In this document: positions 34,001 through 45,644 of the stretch, one piece after another
Position numbering within the stretch: the stretch's first letter is position 1
Layout of the letters: the number at the start of each line of letters is the position of its first letter
Source of the DNA: Caprella mutica
Lineage: Eukaryota > Arthropoda > Malacostraca > Amphipoda > Caprellidae
Direction: 5' to 3'
DNA: 64,000 nucleotides
NCBI GenBank assembly: GCA_947561585.1
Contig: CANNZV010000252.1
Location: 62,001 to 126,000 of the forward strand
The notes under the pieces: generated by a model
What the model saw: only the letters and a program-made list of their open reading frames with translations
Database searches by the model: none
Told to the model about the DNA's origin: nothing
Translations under genes and position numbers: made by a program

Positions 34001-37000
34001 CTTCTCCTCTTCTACAGAATAATTACCTTCTCCTCTTCTACAGAATAGTTACCTTCTCCTCTTCTACAGAATAGTTACCTTCTTCTCTTCTACAGAATAA
34101 TTACCTTCTCCTCTTCTACAGAATAATTACCTCCTCCTCTTCTACAGAATAGTTACCTTCTCCTCCTCTTCTTTAGAATAGTTACCATCTCCTCTTCTAC
34201 AGAATAATTACCTTCTCCTCTTCTACAGAATAATTACCTCCTCCTCTTCTACAGAATAGTTACCTTCTCCTCCTCTTCTATAGAATAGTTACCTTCTCCT
34301 CTTCTATAGAATAGTTACCTTCTCCTCTTCTACAGAGTAGTTACCTTCTCCTCTTCTACAGAATAGTTACCTTCTCCTCCTCTTCTATAGAATAGTTACC
34401 TTCTCCTCCTCTTCTATAGAATAGTTACCTTCTCCTCTTCTCCTCTTCTACAGAATAGTTACCTCCTCCTCTTCTACAGAATAGTTACCTTCTCCTCTTC
34501 TACAGAATAGTTACCTTCTCCTCCTCTTCTACAGAATAGTTACCTTCTCCTCTTCTATAGAATAGTTACCTTCTCCTCCTCTTCTATAGAATAGTTACCT
34601 TCTTCTCCTCTTCTACAGAATAGTTACCTTCTCCTCCTCTTCTATAGAATAGTTACCTTCTCCTCTTCTATAGAATAGTAACCTTCTTCTCCCCTTCGAC
34701 AGAATAGTTACCTTCTCCTCTTCTACAGAATAGTTACCTTCTCCTCCTCTTCTACAGAATAGTTACCTTCTTCTCCTCTTCTACAGAATAGTTACCTTCT
34801 CCTCCTCTTCTATAGAATAATAAAACTCCTCCTCTTCTACAGTATAGTTACCTTCTCCTCCTCTTCTACAGAATAGTTACCTTCTCCTCCTCTTCTATAG
34901 AATAGTTACCTTCTCCTCTTCTATAGAATAGTTACCTTCTCCTCCTCTTCTATAGAATAGTTACCTTCTCCTCTTCTACAGAATAGTTACCTTCTTCTCT
35001 TCTACAGAATAATTACCTTCTCCTCTTCTACAGAATAATTACCTTCTCCTCTTCTACAGAATAATTACCTTCTCCTCTTCTACAGAATAGTTACCTTCTC
35101 CTCTTCTACAGAATAGTTACCTTCTTCTCTTCTACAGAATAATTACCTTCTCCTCTTCTACAGAATAATTACCTCCTCCTCTTCTACAGAATAGTTACCT
35201 TCTCCTCCTCTTCTTTAGAATAGTTACCTTCTCCTCTTCTACAGAATAATTACCTTCTCCTCTTCTACAGAATAATTACCTCCTCCTCTTCTACAGAATA
35301 GTTACCTTCTTCTCTTCTACAGAATAATTACCTTCTCCTCTTCTACAGAATAATTACCTTCTCCTCTTCTACAGAATAATTACCTTCTACTCTTCTACAG
35401 AATAGTTACCTTCTCCTCTTCTACAGAATAGTTACCTTCTTCTCTTCTACAGAATAATTACCTTCTCCTCTTCTACAGAATAATTACCTCCTCCTCTTCT
35501 ACAGAATAGTTACCTTCTCCTCCTCTTCTTTAGAATAGTTACCTTCTCCTCTTCTACAGAATAATTACCTTCTCCTCTTCTACAGAATAATTACCTTCTC
35601 CTCTTCTACAGAATAGTTACCTTCTCCTCTTCTACAGAATAGTTACCTTCTTCTCTTCTACAGAATAATTACCTTCTCCTCTTCTACAGAATAATTACCT
35701 CCTCCTCTTCTACAGAATAGTTACCTTCTCCTCCTCTTCTTTAGAATAGTTACCATCTCCTCTTCTACAGAATAATTACCTTCTCCTCTTCTACAGAATA
35801 ATTACCTCCTCCTCTTCTACAGAATAGTTACCTTCTCCTCCTCTTCTATAGAATAGTTACCTTCTCCTCTTCTATAGAATAGTTACCTTCTCCTCTTCTA
35901 CAGAGTAGTTACCTTCTCCTCTTCTACAGAATAGTTACCTTCTCCTCCTCTTCTATAGAATAGTTACCTTCTCCTCCTCTTCTATAGAATAGTTACCTTC
36001 TCCTCTTCTCCTCTTCTACAGAATAGTTACCTCCTCCTCTTCTACAGAATAGTTACCTTCTCCTCTTCTACAGAATAGTTACCTTCTCCTCCTCTTCTAC
36101 AGAATAGTTACCTTCTCCTCTTCTATAGAATAGTTACCTTCTCCTCCTCTTCTATAGAATAGTTACCTTCTTCTCCTCTTCTACAGAATAGTTACCTTCT
36201 CCTCCTCTTCTATAGAATAGTTACCTTCTCCTCTTCTATAGAATAGTAACCTTCTTCTCCCCTTCGACAGAATAGTTACCTTCTCCTCTTCTACAGAATA
36301 GTTACCTTCTCCTCCTCTTCTACAGAATAGTTACCTTCTTCTCCTCTTCTACAGAATAGTTACCTTCTCCTCCTCTTCTATAGAATAATAAAACTCCTCC
36401 TCTTCTACAGTATAGTTACCTTCTCCTCCTCTTCTACAGAATAGTTACCTTCTCCTCCTCTTCTATAGAATAGTTACCTTCTCCTCTTCTATAGAATAGT
36501 TACCTTCTCCTCCTCTTCTATAGAATAGTTACCTTCTCCTCTTCTACAGAATAGTTACCTTCTTCTCCTCTTCTATAGAATAGTTACCTTCTCCTCTTCT
36601 ATAGAATAGTTACCTTCTCCTCCTCTTCTATAGAATAGTTACCTTCTCTTCTTCTATAGAATAGTTACCTTCTTCTCCTCTTCTATAGAATAGTTACCTT
36701 CTCCTCCTCTTCTATAGAATAGTTACCTTCTTCTCCTCTTCTATAGAATAGTTACCTTCTTCTCCTCTTCTATAGAATAGTTACCTTCTTCTCCTCTTCT
36801 ATAGAATAGTTACCTTCTTCTCCTCTTCTATAGAATAGTTACCTTCTCCTCCTCTTCTATAGAATAGTTACCTTCTCCTCTTCTATAGAATAGTTACCTT
36901 CTTCTCCTCTTCTATAGAATAGTTACCTTCTCCTCCTCTTCTATAGAATAGTTACCTTCTTCTCCTCTTCTATAGAATAGTTACCTTCTTCTCCTCTTCT

Positions 37001-37869
37001 ATAGAATAGTTACCTTCTTCTCCTCTTCTATAGAATAGTTACCTTCTTCTCCTCTTCTATAGAATAATTACCTTCTTCTCCTCTTCTATAGAATAGTTAC
37101 ATTCTCCTCCTCTTCTATAGAATAGTTACCTTCTCCTCCTCTTCTATAGAATAGTTACCTTCTCCTCCTCTTCTATAGAATAGTTACCTTCTTCTCCTCT
37201 TCTACAGAGTAGTTACCTCCTCCTCCTCTACAGAGTAGTTGCCTTCTCCTCTTCTACAGAGTAGTTACCTCCTCCTCCTCTACAGAGTAGTTACCTCCTC
37301 CTCCTCTACAGAGTAGTTGCCTTCTCCTCTTCTACAGAGTAGTTACCTCCTCCTCTTCTACAGAGTAGTTACCTTCTCCTCTTCTACAGAATAGTTACCT
37401 TCTCCTCTTCTACAGAGTAGTTACCTCCTCCTCTTCTACAGAGTAGTTACCTCCTCCTCCTCTACAGAGTAGTTACCTTCTCCTCTTCTACAGAATAGTT
37501 ACCTCCTCCTCTACAGAGTAGTTACCTTCTCCTCTTCTACAGAGTAGTTACCTCCTCCTCTTCTACAGAGTAGTTACCTCCTCCTCTTCTACAGAGTAGT
37601 TACCTTCTCCTCTTCTACAGAATAGTTACCTTCTCCTCTTCTACAGAATAGTTACCTTCTCCTCTACGGAGTAGTTACCTCCTCCTCCTCTACAGAGTAG
37701 TTACCTTCTCCTCTTCTACAGAATAGTTACCTTCTCCTCTTCTACAGAGTAGTTACCTCCTCCTCTTCTACAGAGTAGTTACCTCCTCCTCTTCTACAGA
37801 GTAGTTACCTCCTCTTCTACAGAGTAGTTACCTCCTCCTCTTCTACAGAATAGTTACCTCCTCTTCCTC
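31011..37869. repeat. 6.9-kb pyrimidine-rich 26-bp minisatellite with nested duplications
   Basis: The base unit is TTACCTTCTCCTCTTCTACA followed by GAATAG; variants add CTC/TTC (29 bp) or use TATAG, TTTAG, AATAATTACC, GAGTAG. Private variants recur at fixed distances. CCCCTTCGAC occurs at 32441, 34691 and 36259, TAGAATAATAAAACTCC at 32563, 34813 and 36381, and GTTACCATCTCC at 31931, 34181 and 35749: steps of 2250 and 1568 bp. TTCTACTCTTC at about 31571, 33139, 33821 and 35389 resolves 2250 into 1568 plus 682. From about 36560 the array changes to TATAG-type 29-bp units and ends (37190-37869) in GAGTAG units. Confidence 0.97.
31571..36560. repeat. Higher-order 1568-bp repeat (about three copies) plus a 682-bp extra copy
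   Basis: Blocks 31571-33138, 33821-35388 and 35389 to about 36560 (incomplete) follow the same monomer order. Block 33139-33820 repeats the monomer order of the segment that follows it. Several unique variants keep exactly the same spacing, so the copies are near-identical and recent, or an assembly artefact. Confidence 0.8.
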
Positions 37870-38030
37870 TTCTGCTCCATCGAGTGCCAACACTAACAAC
37901 TCATTTGTGTCTCTCTCTTCGTCAGTGCAAGTCAAAACAGCTGACTCATCATTTCTCTCTGCAACAAATTACTTTCTTTTTTTTGCCATTGAACACGCAA
38001 AATAAATCCACTGTAATAATGTACATGGAA

Positions 38031-38152
38031 TGGGGTAGGCTACGAGTTATCGAACAGATTCACATTGTCGATCTTATAAGAAAACATTTATTATATTTGT
38101 TTTTATATGATCGACAATGTGGAACTGTACGTTAACTCGTAACTTACCCTAG
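38031..38152. mobile_element. GGGTAACTTACG-family hairpin MITE, most complete copy
   Basis: The left arm TGGGGTAGGCTACGAGTTAT, then CGAACAGATTCACATTGTCGATC (38031-38073), pairs over about 43 bp with TGATCGACAATGTGGAACTG, then TACGTTAACTCGTAACTTACCCTA (38108-38151). The loop is AT-rich. No coding capacity. Target duplication not identified. Confidence 0.75.
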
Positions 38153-38825
38153 TCCGTATGCATAATTGTTTTTTATTCCTACATATGCGTTCATATTTGT
38201 ATATTATTTATAATTTGAAATATATTCAATTATATTGAAATATAAATTTATTCTATTGAAGTTATTTCCTATTTTATTTTCCACAAGGTTGAATTCAATT
38301 TATTGACATAATAGCCTTTAAATGATATAGCTTTTAAATACTGTATCTATTGAATAACTAACTAAAATACTATTTCATATTCTCCATCACTTTAAACATT
38401 TTGCAAAATATAATAGAGTGTTGTATTTAAATCCTCTAATTGATTGTTTGAATTAATATACATAGGATCTTAAGAATTAACTTTTATTTCAAACATTAAA
38501 GTATTTCTTAACTATTTATTAAAGTTATTAATATAACAAAACAATAGTTGCAATAATCAATAGATTGATATTTCCACTGTCTGCTTTGTCCAAGGAATAA
38601 TAATTCCTACTTTGGAATATTCCTGGAATGCACATCACAGATTCCTTTTGAAGTCAAATATGAGTTGAATTTAATGCCTGATGGGAATCTTCAGTTGGTG
38701 AAATTAGTAGTGATGAGAAAAGACAAATCTTCAGTTGGAAGAAATAACAAATACCTAATGATGAACTATTGTACTTACTGTAGATACTGCCATTATATCT
38801 TAAACATTAATTTATAGTAACGGTA
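38153..38825. other. AT-rich unique sequence
   Basis: No gene recognised. Confidence 0.5.
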
Positions 38826-40582
38826 TAGTATTTACGGTAAAGAAGTAATCTTAGTATTTATGGTAAAGAAGTAACATTAGTATTTATGGTAAAGAAGTAA
38901 CCTTAGTATTTATGGTAAAGAAGTAACATTAGTATTTATGGTAAAGAAGTAACCTTAGTATTTATGGTAAAGAAGTAACATTAGTATTTACGGTAAAGAA
39001 GTAACCTTAGTATTTATGGTAAAGAAGTAACATTAGTATTTATGGTAAAGAAGTAACCTTAGTATTTATGGTAAAGAAGTAACCTTAGTATTTACGGTAA
39101 AGAAGTAACCTTAGTATTTATGGTAAAGAAGTAACATTAGTATTTATGGTAAAGAAGTAACATTAGTATTTATGGTAAAGAAGTAACCTTAGTATTTATG
39201 GTAAAGAAGTAACCTTAGTATTTATGGTAAAGAAGTAACCTTAGTATTTATGGTAAAGAAGTAACCTTAGTATTTATGGTAAAGAAGTAATCTTAGTATT
39301 TATGGTAAAGAAGTAATCTTAGTATTTATGGTAAAGAAGTAACATTAGTATTTATGGTAAAGAAGTAACCTTAGTATTTATGGTAAAGAAGTAACCTTAG
39401 TATTTATGGTAAAGAAGTAACCTTAGTATTTATGGTAAAGAAGTAATCTTAGTATTTATGGTAAAGAAGTAATCTTAGTATTTATGGTAAAGAAGTAACC
39501 TTAGTATTTATGGTAAAGAAGTAACCTTAGTATTTATGGTAAAGAAGTAACCTTAGTATTTATGGTAAAGAAGTAACCTTAGTATTTATGGTAAAGAAGT
39601 AATCTTAGTATTTATGGTAAAGAAGTAACCTTAGTATTTATGGTAAAGAAGTAACCTTAGTATTTATGGTAAAGAAGTAATCTTAGTATTTATGGTAAAG
39701 AAGTAATCTTAGTATTTATGGTAAAGAAGTAATCTTAGTATTTATGGTAAAGAAGTAATCTTAGTATTTATGGTAAAGAAGTAACCTTAGTATTTATGGT
39801 AAAGAAGTAACCTTAGTATTTATGGTAAAGAAGTAATCTTAGTATTTATGGTAAAGAAGTAACCTTAGTATTTATGGTAAAGAAGTAATCTTAGTATTTA
39901 TGGTAAAGAAGTAATCTTAGTATTTATGGTAAAGAAGTAATCTTAGTATTTATGGTAAAGAAGTAACCTTAGTATTTATGGTAAAGAAGTAACCTTAGTA
40001 TTTATGGTAAAGAAGTAACCTTAGTATTTATGGTAAAGAAGTAATCTTAGTATTTATGGTAAAGAAGTAATCTTAGTATTTATGGTAAAGAAGTAATCTT
40101 AGTATTTATGGTAAAGAAGTAATCTTAGTATTTATGGTAAAGAAGTAACCTTAGTATTTATGGTAAAGAAGTAACCTTAGTATTTATGGTAAAGAAGTAA
40201 CCTTAGTATTTATGGTAAAGAAGTAACCTTAGTATTTATGGTAAAGAAGTAACCTTAGTATTTATGGTAAAGAAGTAATCTTAGTATTTATGGTAAAGAA
40301 GTAATCTTAGTATTTATGGTAAAGAAGTAACCTTAGTATTTATGGTAAAGAAGTAATCTTAGTATTTATGGTAAAGAAGTAATCTTGGTATTTAAGGTAA
40401 AGAAGTAACCTTAGTATTTATGGTAAAGAAGTAATCTTAGTATTTATGGTAAAGAAGTAATCTTGGTATTTAAGGTAAAGAAGTAATCTTAGTATTTATG
40501 GTAAAGAAGTAATCTTAGTATTTATGGTAAAGAAGTAATCTTGGTATTTATGGTAAAGAAGTAACCGTAGTATTTATGGTAG
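38826..40582. repeat. 26-bp minisatellite, about 67 copies
   Basis: The unit is AGTATTTATGGTAAAGAAGT followed by AACCTT. One hypervariable dinucleotide (ACC, ATC or ACA before TT) marks monomer types: ACA types lie at the left end and ATC types dominate the right half. TTGGTATTTAAGG variants appear only after 40380. Confidence 0.97.
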
Positions 40583-40798
40583 AGGGGTGTAAGGGTGGGG
40601 TTATTCTCACCCCGTTTATTTGCACTCCCCTCAAGTACTTCATGACTTTACTGAATGTCATATCAAGTGTTGTAAATATTCCTACTCTTTTTCTCTATTT
40701 CATTGCAATATAGAATGTTTATTTGATTTAGAGTGTTATTATAGCAGTTGAAATGCACTCACTGTACAAACACTCAAAGTATTACTAACTCATGTGGT

Positions 40799-40850
40799 TG
40801 GGGTAACTTACGCATTATCGAACAGACGCATCTTCGAACATGCAAGAAAA
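40799..40850 (+). mobile_element. Solo arm of the GGGTAACTTACG hairpin family
   Basis: GGGGTAACTTACGCATTATC, then GAACAGACGCATCTTCGAAC, matches the left arms at 17660 and 38031. The right arm was not found. Confidence 0.5.
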
Positions 40851-40881
40851 ATCGATATTTTAGTAATTATTTTATTTTATC

Positions 40882-40915
40882 TTAATTGGTATCATTTTCC
40901 ATTGATACCAATTAA
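40882..40915. repeat. Perfect 13-bp stem-loop
   Basis: TTAATTGGTATCA (40882-40894) is exactly complementary to 40903-40915, with loop TTTTCCAT. Confidence 0.85.
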
Positions 40916-40948
40916 ATAATAAAGTAACTCTTCTTTATTGTGTCTGCT

Positions 40949-41113
40949 GTCCCAATTTTTCTGGTTCAATTGTTTCGGGTCCAATTGTCTTGGAGCCCAA
41001 GTTTCCTGGACCCAACAGTCCTGGGACTAATTTTCTTATGCCCAATTGTCCTGAGCCCAATTTTCTTGGGCTTAATTGTCCTTGGCTCAATTTTCCTGGG
41101 CCCAATTGTCGGT
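40949..41113. repeat. Diverged 15/30-bp minisatellite
   Basis: CCCAATTGTCCTGGG-type and CCCAATTTTCTTGGG-type half-units alternate for about 11 copies. The half-units are partly self-complementary (CCCAA...TTGGG). Confidence 0.85.
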
Positions 41114-41228
41114 CCACGATATGATCAACGATAAGGTCGAAGCAAACGTTAAGCCTAATAAATTGAAATTATTTATTTAGACATTCTTCCAATATCAGGT
41201 CAATTTTCCGGGTAGCAATGATTCGCGG

Positions 41229-41343
41229 GCCAATATTGTCCCAATATTGCCAATGTTGCCAGTGTTGTCCCAATATTGCCAATGTTGTCCCAATATTGCC
41301 AATGTTGCCAATATTGTCCCAATTTTGTCCCAATGTTGGCCCA
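41229..41343. repeat. CCAATATTG/CCAATGTTG short repeat
   Basis: Words TTGTCCCAATATTGCCAATG recur with irregular 9-, 12- and 21-bp steps. CCAATATTG is nearly palindromic. Repeat peptides appear on both strands. Confidence 0.85.
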
Positions 41344-41659
41344 AGAAACATTGCTACCTGGTTTATTATTGTTATTTTTCCTCGTGCTCAAAATTCAGCA
41401 GAACCGTGAATATTGATTATTAAATAATAATTAGTAGTACATGAAATAGGGTGAGAAATACATAGTATGTGGCAACAGATACATGAAGTCACTCTAGCAG
41501 TACTTGATGAAAATGATACGCATTCACCACATATTCATTTCCCCTCTTAATAATAACATCGTAATTCACTTATCATTTGCAATGGAAATTTCCCCTCGAG
41601 TCTTTTCACTCTTTCCTGAATGCTAATATTTTCGCTGTGGAAAACTCCTTTATTTACTT
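41344..41659. other. Unique sequence
   Basis: No gene recognised. Confidence 0.45.
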
Positions 41660-41815
41660 ATATATCTATATTATTCTATATCTATATTATTCTATATCTA
41701 TATTATTCTATATCTGTATCATTCTATATCTATATCATTCTATATCTATATCCTTCTATATCTATATTATTCTATATCTATATTATTCTATATCTATATC
41801 CTTCTTTATCTAAAT
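41660..41815. repeat. 16-bp AT-rich minisatellite, about 10 copies
   Basis: The unit is CTATATTATTCTATAT with ATCATTC and ATCCTTC variants. Confidence 0.93.
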
Positions 41816-42812
41816 ACTGTCTCAAGGTCTCGAGTTTGTGATGGTGAACTGAAGTCACTTATTTTGTTTGAATTGCGAGTCTGTAAAACTTTGAAACAAA
41901 TTCTGAGAGTGTGGAAGGTATTTTTGGTGGTGACTGTACTTGTGTAAAGGCACTTAATATTTATTTGAAATTGGAGTGGGTGTACTCGTGTTTTTTTGAG
42001 AACATTCGATTAGTTTGGAGTCTGAATTCGCTATGTCACGCTTTCCTTCTCTTTTTATTGTATGGTTATGAATTATGATATACACTAAAATTTTGTAACT
42101 CCGCATCCTCTGATAGCCATTTTAGCACTGTAGGTCAAACATTGAAGGAGGAAATACATTTCTTACTTCCCGCAAACTCAAGTTTTCTTCAATATCTCGT
42201 TTCCTATGAAGAAAATTTGAATTTTACCATCAACAAAAAAGATTCGATGGTTTATAAATGTATCAAAGCTCCACGATATAATATAAAAATTATAGGGAGG
42301 GAACAATTTCCCTCCCTTCACAACAATTGTCCCCTTAAGGAACAATTGTTGAATAATTAGAGTCACCAGTAGACTAATTTCATTATCACTAGGACAATCG
42401 TTTGAAAGATGATGAGGTTGCCGATTGTGGGGCAAAGAAAGTACCCCAATCACGCAGACTCAGTTCTAATTTTCCTATTTCGTCACCATTACATCATTTT
42501 GATACAAACAACTAAAATCTAACTACTTTACTCCCAAACCTCGTAAAAGTGATAAAAGTTTAGCTTTTTCCTGCCAGTCCAATTGAGACCATAAAGTGGT
42601 AGAACAGTCTCTTGTCTCATCTCTCTAATCACATTCTGGCTATTTGGATGCAAATGTAATGTTGGTAATAAGTGTTAGTCAGCACATTGTCGACACCAGA
42701 GTCGATAAATGTGTCGATAAATCCTCTTGTAGGCAGTTCGAATGACTGCAGGTCAACTGAGCAGCCATTTGCAGATTGGTTTTTTGGTCTGTAACTTACA
42801 GACTGGGGGTTA
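41816..42812. other. Unique sequence
   Basis: Frames of 72 codons (42142-42360, plus) and 91 codons (42178-42453, minus) overlap and are unrecognised. CAACAATTG words cluster at 42318-42352. No gene is supported. Confidence 0.45.
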
Positions 42813-42824
42813 GGGGGGGGGGGG
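42813..42824. repeat. Poly-G tract (12 G)
   Basis: It sits at the left boundary of the 22-bp array, whose own unit carries GGGG. Confidence 0.9.
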
Positions 42825-43271
42825 ATTTATGCTACAGTAGGGGTTTATTTATGCTACAGTAGGGGTTTATTTATGCTACAGTAGGGGCTTATTTATGCTA
42901 CAGTAGGGGTTTATTTATGCTACAGTAGGGGTTTATTTATGCTACAGTAGGGGTTTATTTATGCTACAGTAGGGGTTTATTTATGCTACAGTAGGGGTTT
43001 ATTTATGCTACAGTAGGGGTTTATTTATGCTACAGTAGGGGCTTATTTATGCTACAGTAGGGGTTTATTTATGCTACAGTAGGGGTTTATTTATGCTACA
43101 GTAGGGGCTTATTTATGCTACAGTAGGGGCTTATTTATGCTACAGTAGGGGCTTATTTATGCTACAGTAGGGGCTTATTTATGCTACAGTAGGGGCTTAT
43201 TTATGCTACAGTAGGGGCTTATTTATGCTACAGTAGGGGCTTATTTATGCTACAGTAGGGGCTTATTTATG
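42825..43271. repeat. 22-bp minisatellite, about 20 copies
   Basis: The unit is GCTACAGTAGGGGTTTATTT followed by AT. GGGGTTT copies dominate the left half; GGGGCTT copies occur as an unbroken run of eight on the right, a signature of stepwise expansion. Confidence 0.96.
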
Positions 43272-44500
43272 TCACTGTAGCTCTGTCAGTCCACTAGTCT
43301 TAGCCCATTGAAATAAATTATTCTCTTATAATAATGATATTTGAAAAATAGAATAACTATTCAAAACATCAGAGTTATTTGTTGCTTTCTCGTATGGTGG
43401 CGCTGTCTTTTTACATTGGATATCTTTTTTCATAACTATTAGAAAAAAATAGAAGATGCCTGCAGGTATCAAAGTTACCAATTAATGTGGATCCGTTCAA
43501 CAACTTAGAACTTACCCTACAATGTACTTTAAGGGATCGGCTGCATTCAGAACTATTTTTTATTAATTTTCTGATATTCGGTACACATGGAGAACAGGAC
43601 TAAAAAAAGGTTTTTGTTTAAAATTTGGCTACGAATTAACAGAGAAATTTTTGAGAAAGTTTGTTTGTATTTGAAAAAAAAAAAAATCAAAGACACTTTT
43701 TTGCATATTTTTCCAATTCTCTTTGCTGTAATTTTTTTTCTAATTTAGATATTTATAAAACCTCCGTGTTTAAAATAGAAAACCTCATTCCTTCAATCGA
43801 GCCCTGCCACTGAAACATATCTACCATCCGGTCACCTCGCTTTAGAAGAATGTGGCACTAAGACAAATGACACATCCATCTCCTCGTACAAATGTGATTG
43901 TGGCACTGACTACAGGGGTGGCTGGTTTTCCCCCAAATCAGGTGTGGGATGGTGGAAGTGTTCATACGCATCCACCACGTATCACCCCCACTGTACGCGC
44001 TATACACAAGCTAGGACTGTAATATTCACTCAGTGTATTATACGCACCTGTAGGTATGTTTTAGGCGAATAATTTTTTTCCGATGATTAGGGTTTTCTGA
44101 AGGAATTCTCTACCATTAAATTTCCATTCTATTTTTTTCAAACTAAATACCTACCAATACAATCATTTTTAATCTTCTACTAATCATTTTTCTCCACTAC
44201 AATTAAGGAACATTATCTATATTACTTTAAAAAAACTACAATGAAAATATCTTTCCAACCCGTTACTTCCATAACACCAATTGACATGTTAAAATAGTCC
44301 CAAAGCATTGATTTTTTGCGTGTGTTTGTGAGTGATTGACTGTAACATTTAAGATTGCAATGCGCTACAATCGGCTTAGGGAGACTCATCTCCTGCTCTG
44401 CAAAAGTCAACCTAAGGGACACAGTGCAGATAAATAAATAAAAGAGAATATTAATAAGAACGGGGACTAGGGACTTGAGTGTATACTTACGGTGACTCAT
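43272..44500. other. Unique sequence
   Basis: Poly-A tract near 43675-43686. A GC-richer patch at 43790-44000 has no open frame. The 92-codon minus frame 44222-44500 is unrecognised. Confidence 0.45.
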
Positions 44501-44555
44501 ACCACTGACTCATAACTATGACTCATAACACTGACTCATAACAATGACTCATAAC
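44501..44555. repeat. GACTCATAAC short tandem repeat
   Basis: About five copies of a 14-15-bp unit (GACTCATAACACT/ACAAT). The hAT-like MITE is inserted at its right end. Confidence 0.85.
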
Positions 44556-44742
44556 TAGAGCTGTGACAATATGCTCTTAAAATCATAGATCCCGAGAATA
44601 TTATAGACGGAGAGAATTAAAGAGTATGTAATCGTTCTACACCAGCGGTATATAGTATTCGATACCATTCCATTTCGTTTCGTCTATGATATTCTTGCGA
44701 TCTATGATTTTAAAGGCATATTGTCTCAGCCCTGCTCATAAC
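44548..44742 (+). mobile_element. hAT-type MITE with 8-bp target duplication
   Basis: The body 44556-44734 starts TAGAGCTGTGACAATATGCT; its other end, read inward, starts CAGGGCTGAGACAATATGCC. The arms pair imperfectly for about 50 bp (AAAATCATAGATC, GAATAT(T/C)ATAGACG). The flanking direct repeats are CTCATAAC (44548-44555 and 44735-44742). TAGAG/CAGGG termini and 8-bp duplications are characteristic of hAT transposons. No transposase is encoded. Caveat: the left duplication lies in a tandem array that already contains CTCATAAC. A related fragment is at 19739-19850. Confidence 0.78.
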
Positions 44743-45290
44743 TTGGTGATGGAGATAGATCTCATAACACTGAAAACTGCAGATATTCTTCCTCTCCTCT
44801 TTTCTTTATCTTTTCGCCTTCCTCTTTTCTCCTCTTCTTCTTCCTCTCCTTTTCTCTATCTTCTCTCACCCTCTCTTCTAATGGTGACACTGGAAGAAAA
44901 AGAAATTCTCCTCTTTTCTCCCGAGTTTCGACTCATGGCTTTTAAACCGAATAGCTTTCCCTAAATATTTCTTTGTATCTATTTTTATGTAACTCTTTGA
45001 ATTAAATTCTTTAGATGGCTAAATTCTTTATCTTCCGGTAATGGACTTATTTACTACAACATCCATTGTTAATTCAATTAATGTGATGGGTTTCTATTTA
45101 AAATATATACGTATTATAAATGCATATATACTGATTTATGAAAAATAATTATCACAAAAATCAAACAAGTTTCATTAGCAAACCTTTTTCTCTGTTCTTT
45201 CACACCATCGCAAGACTTAGATTCTACTTCTATTAAACCTTTTACGATATTTGTTTTGATGCTACTTAATATAGCGAAGAACTTGATTAC
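44743..45290. other. Unique sequence with a pyrimidine-rich patch
   Basis: CTTCCTCTTTTCTCC-like sequence at 44790-44880. A 92-codon frame (44686-44964) starts in the MITE and is not a gene. CATCGCAAGACTTAG (45206-45220) is also found near 19497. Confidence 0.45.
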
Positions 45291-45440
45291 TAATTTGACA
45301 AGTAACGTGATCGGTAATTTAAACAAATTATTTCTTGTCTCCTGACAAACGGTAACTTACGTAATTATAGAACCGCTCGGAAATAATTAATGACCACACT
45401 ACCAAATGAATGAAACCTGTAAAAGTTTTGGGAATATTTT
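45291..45440 (+). mobile_element. Dispersed repeat block, copy 2
   Basis: TAATTTGACAAGTAACGTGA and the following 150 bp align with 20041-20192. Weaker resemblance may extend upstream on both sides. Confidence 0.55.
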
Positions 45441-45644
45441 AAAGAATCGGAAAAGCTGTGCGATAGGTGTCTATTGTATCTATGGATGAATTACTAATTG
45501 TATTTCGTGTGTGTAACAATAGACTAGCCATTGAATTGTGACTTGTATTGATGTTCCAGTACTGTGCAACCTGTTAATAGATTGTATTGTGTGATTGATT
45601 GCTTTGAATTGATTGTATTGTTTGATTGATTGGTTTGGAAGGTG

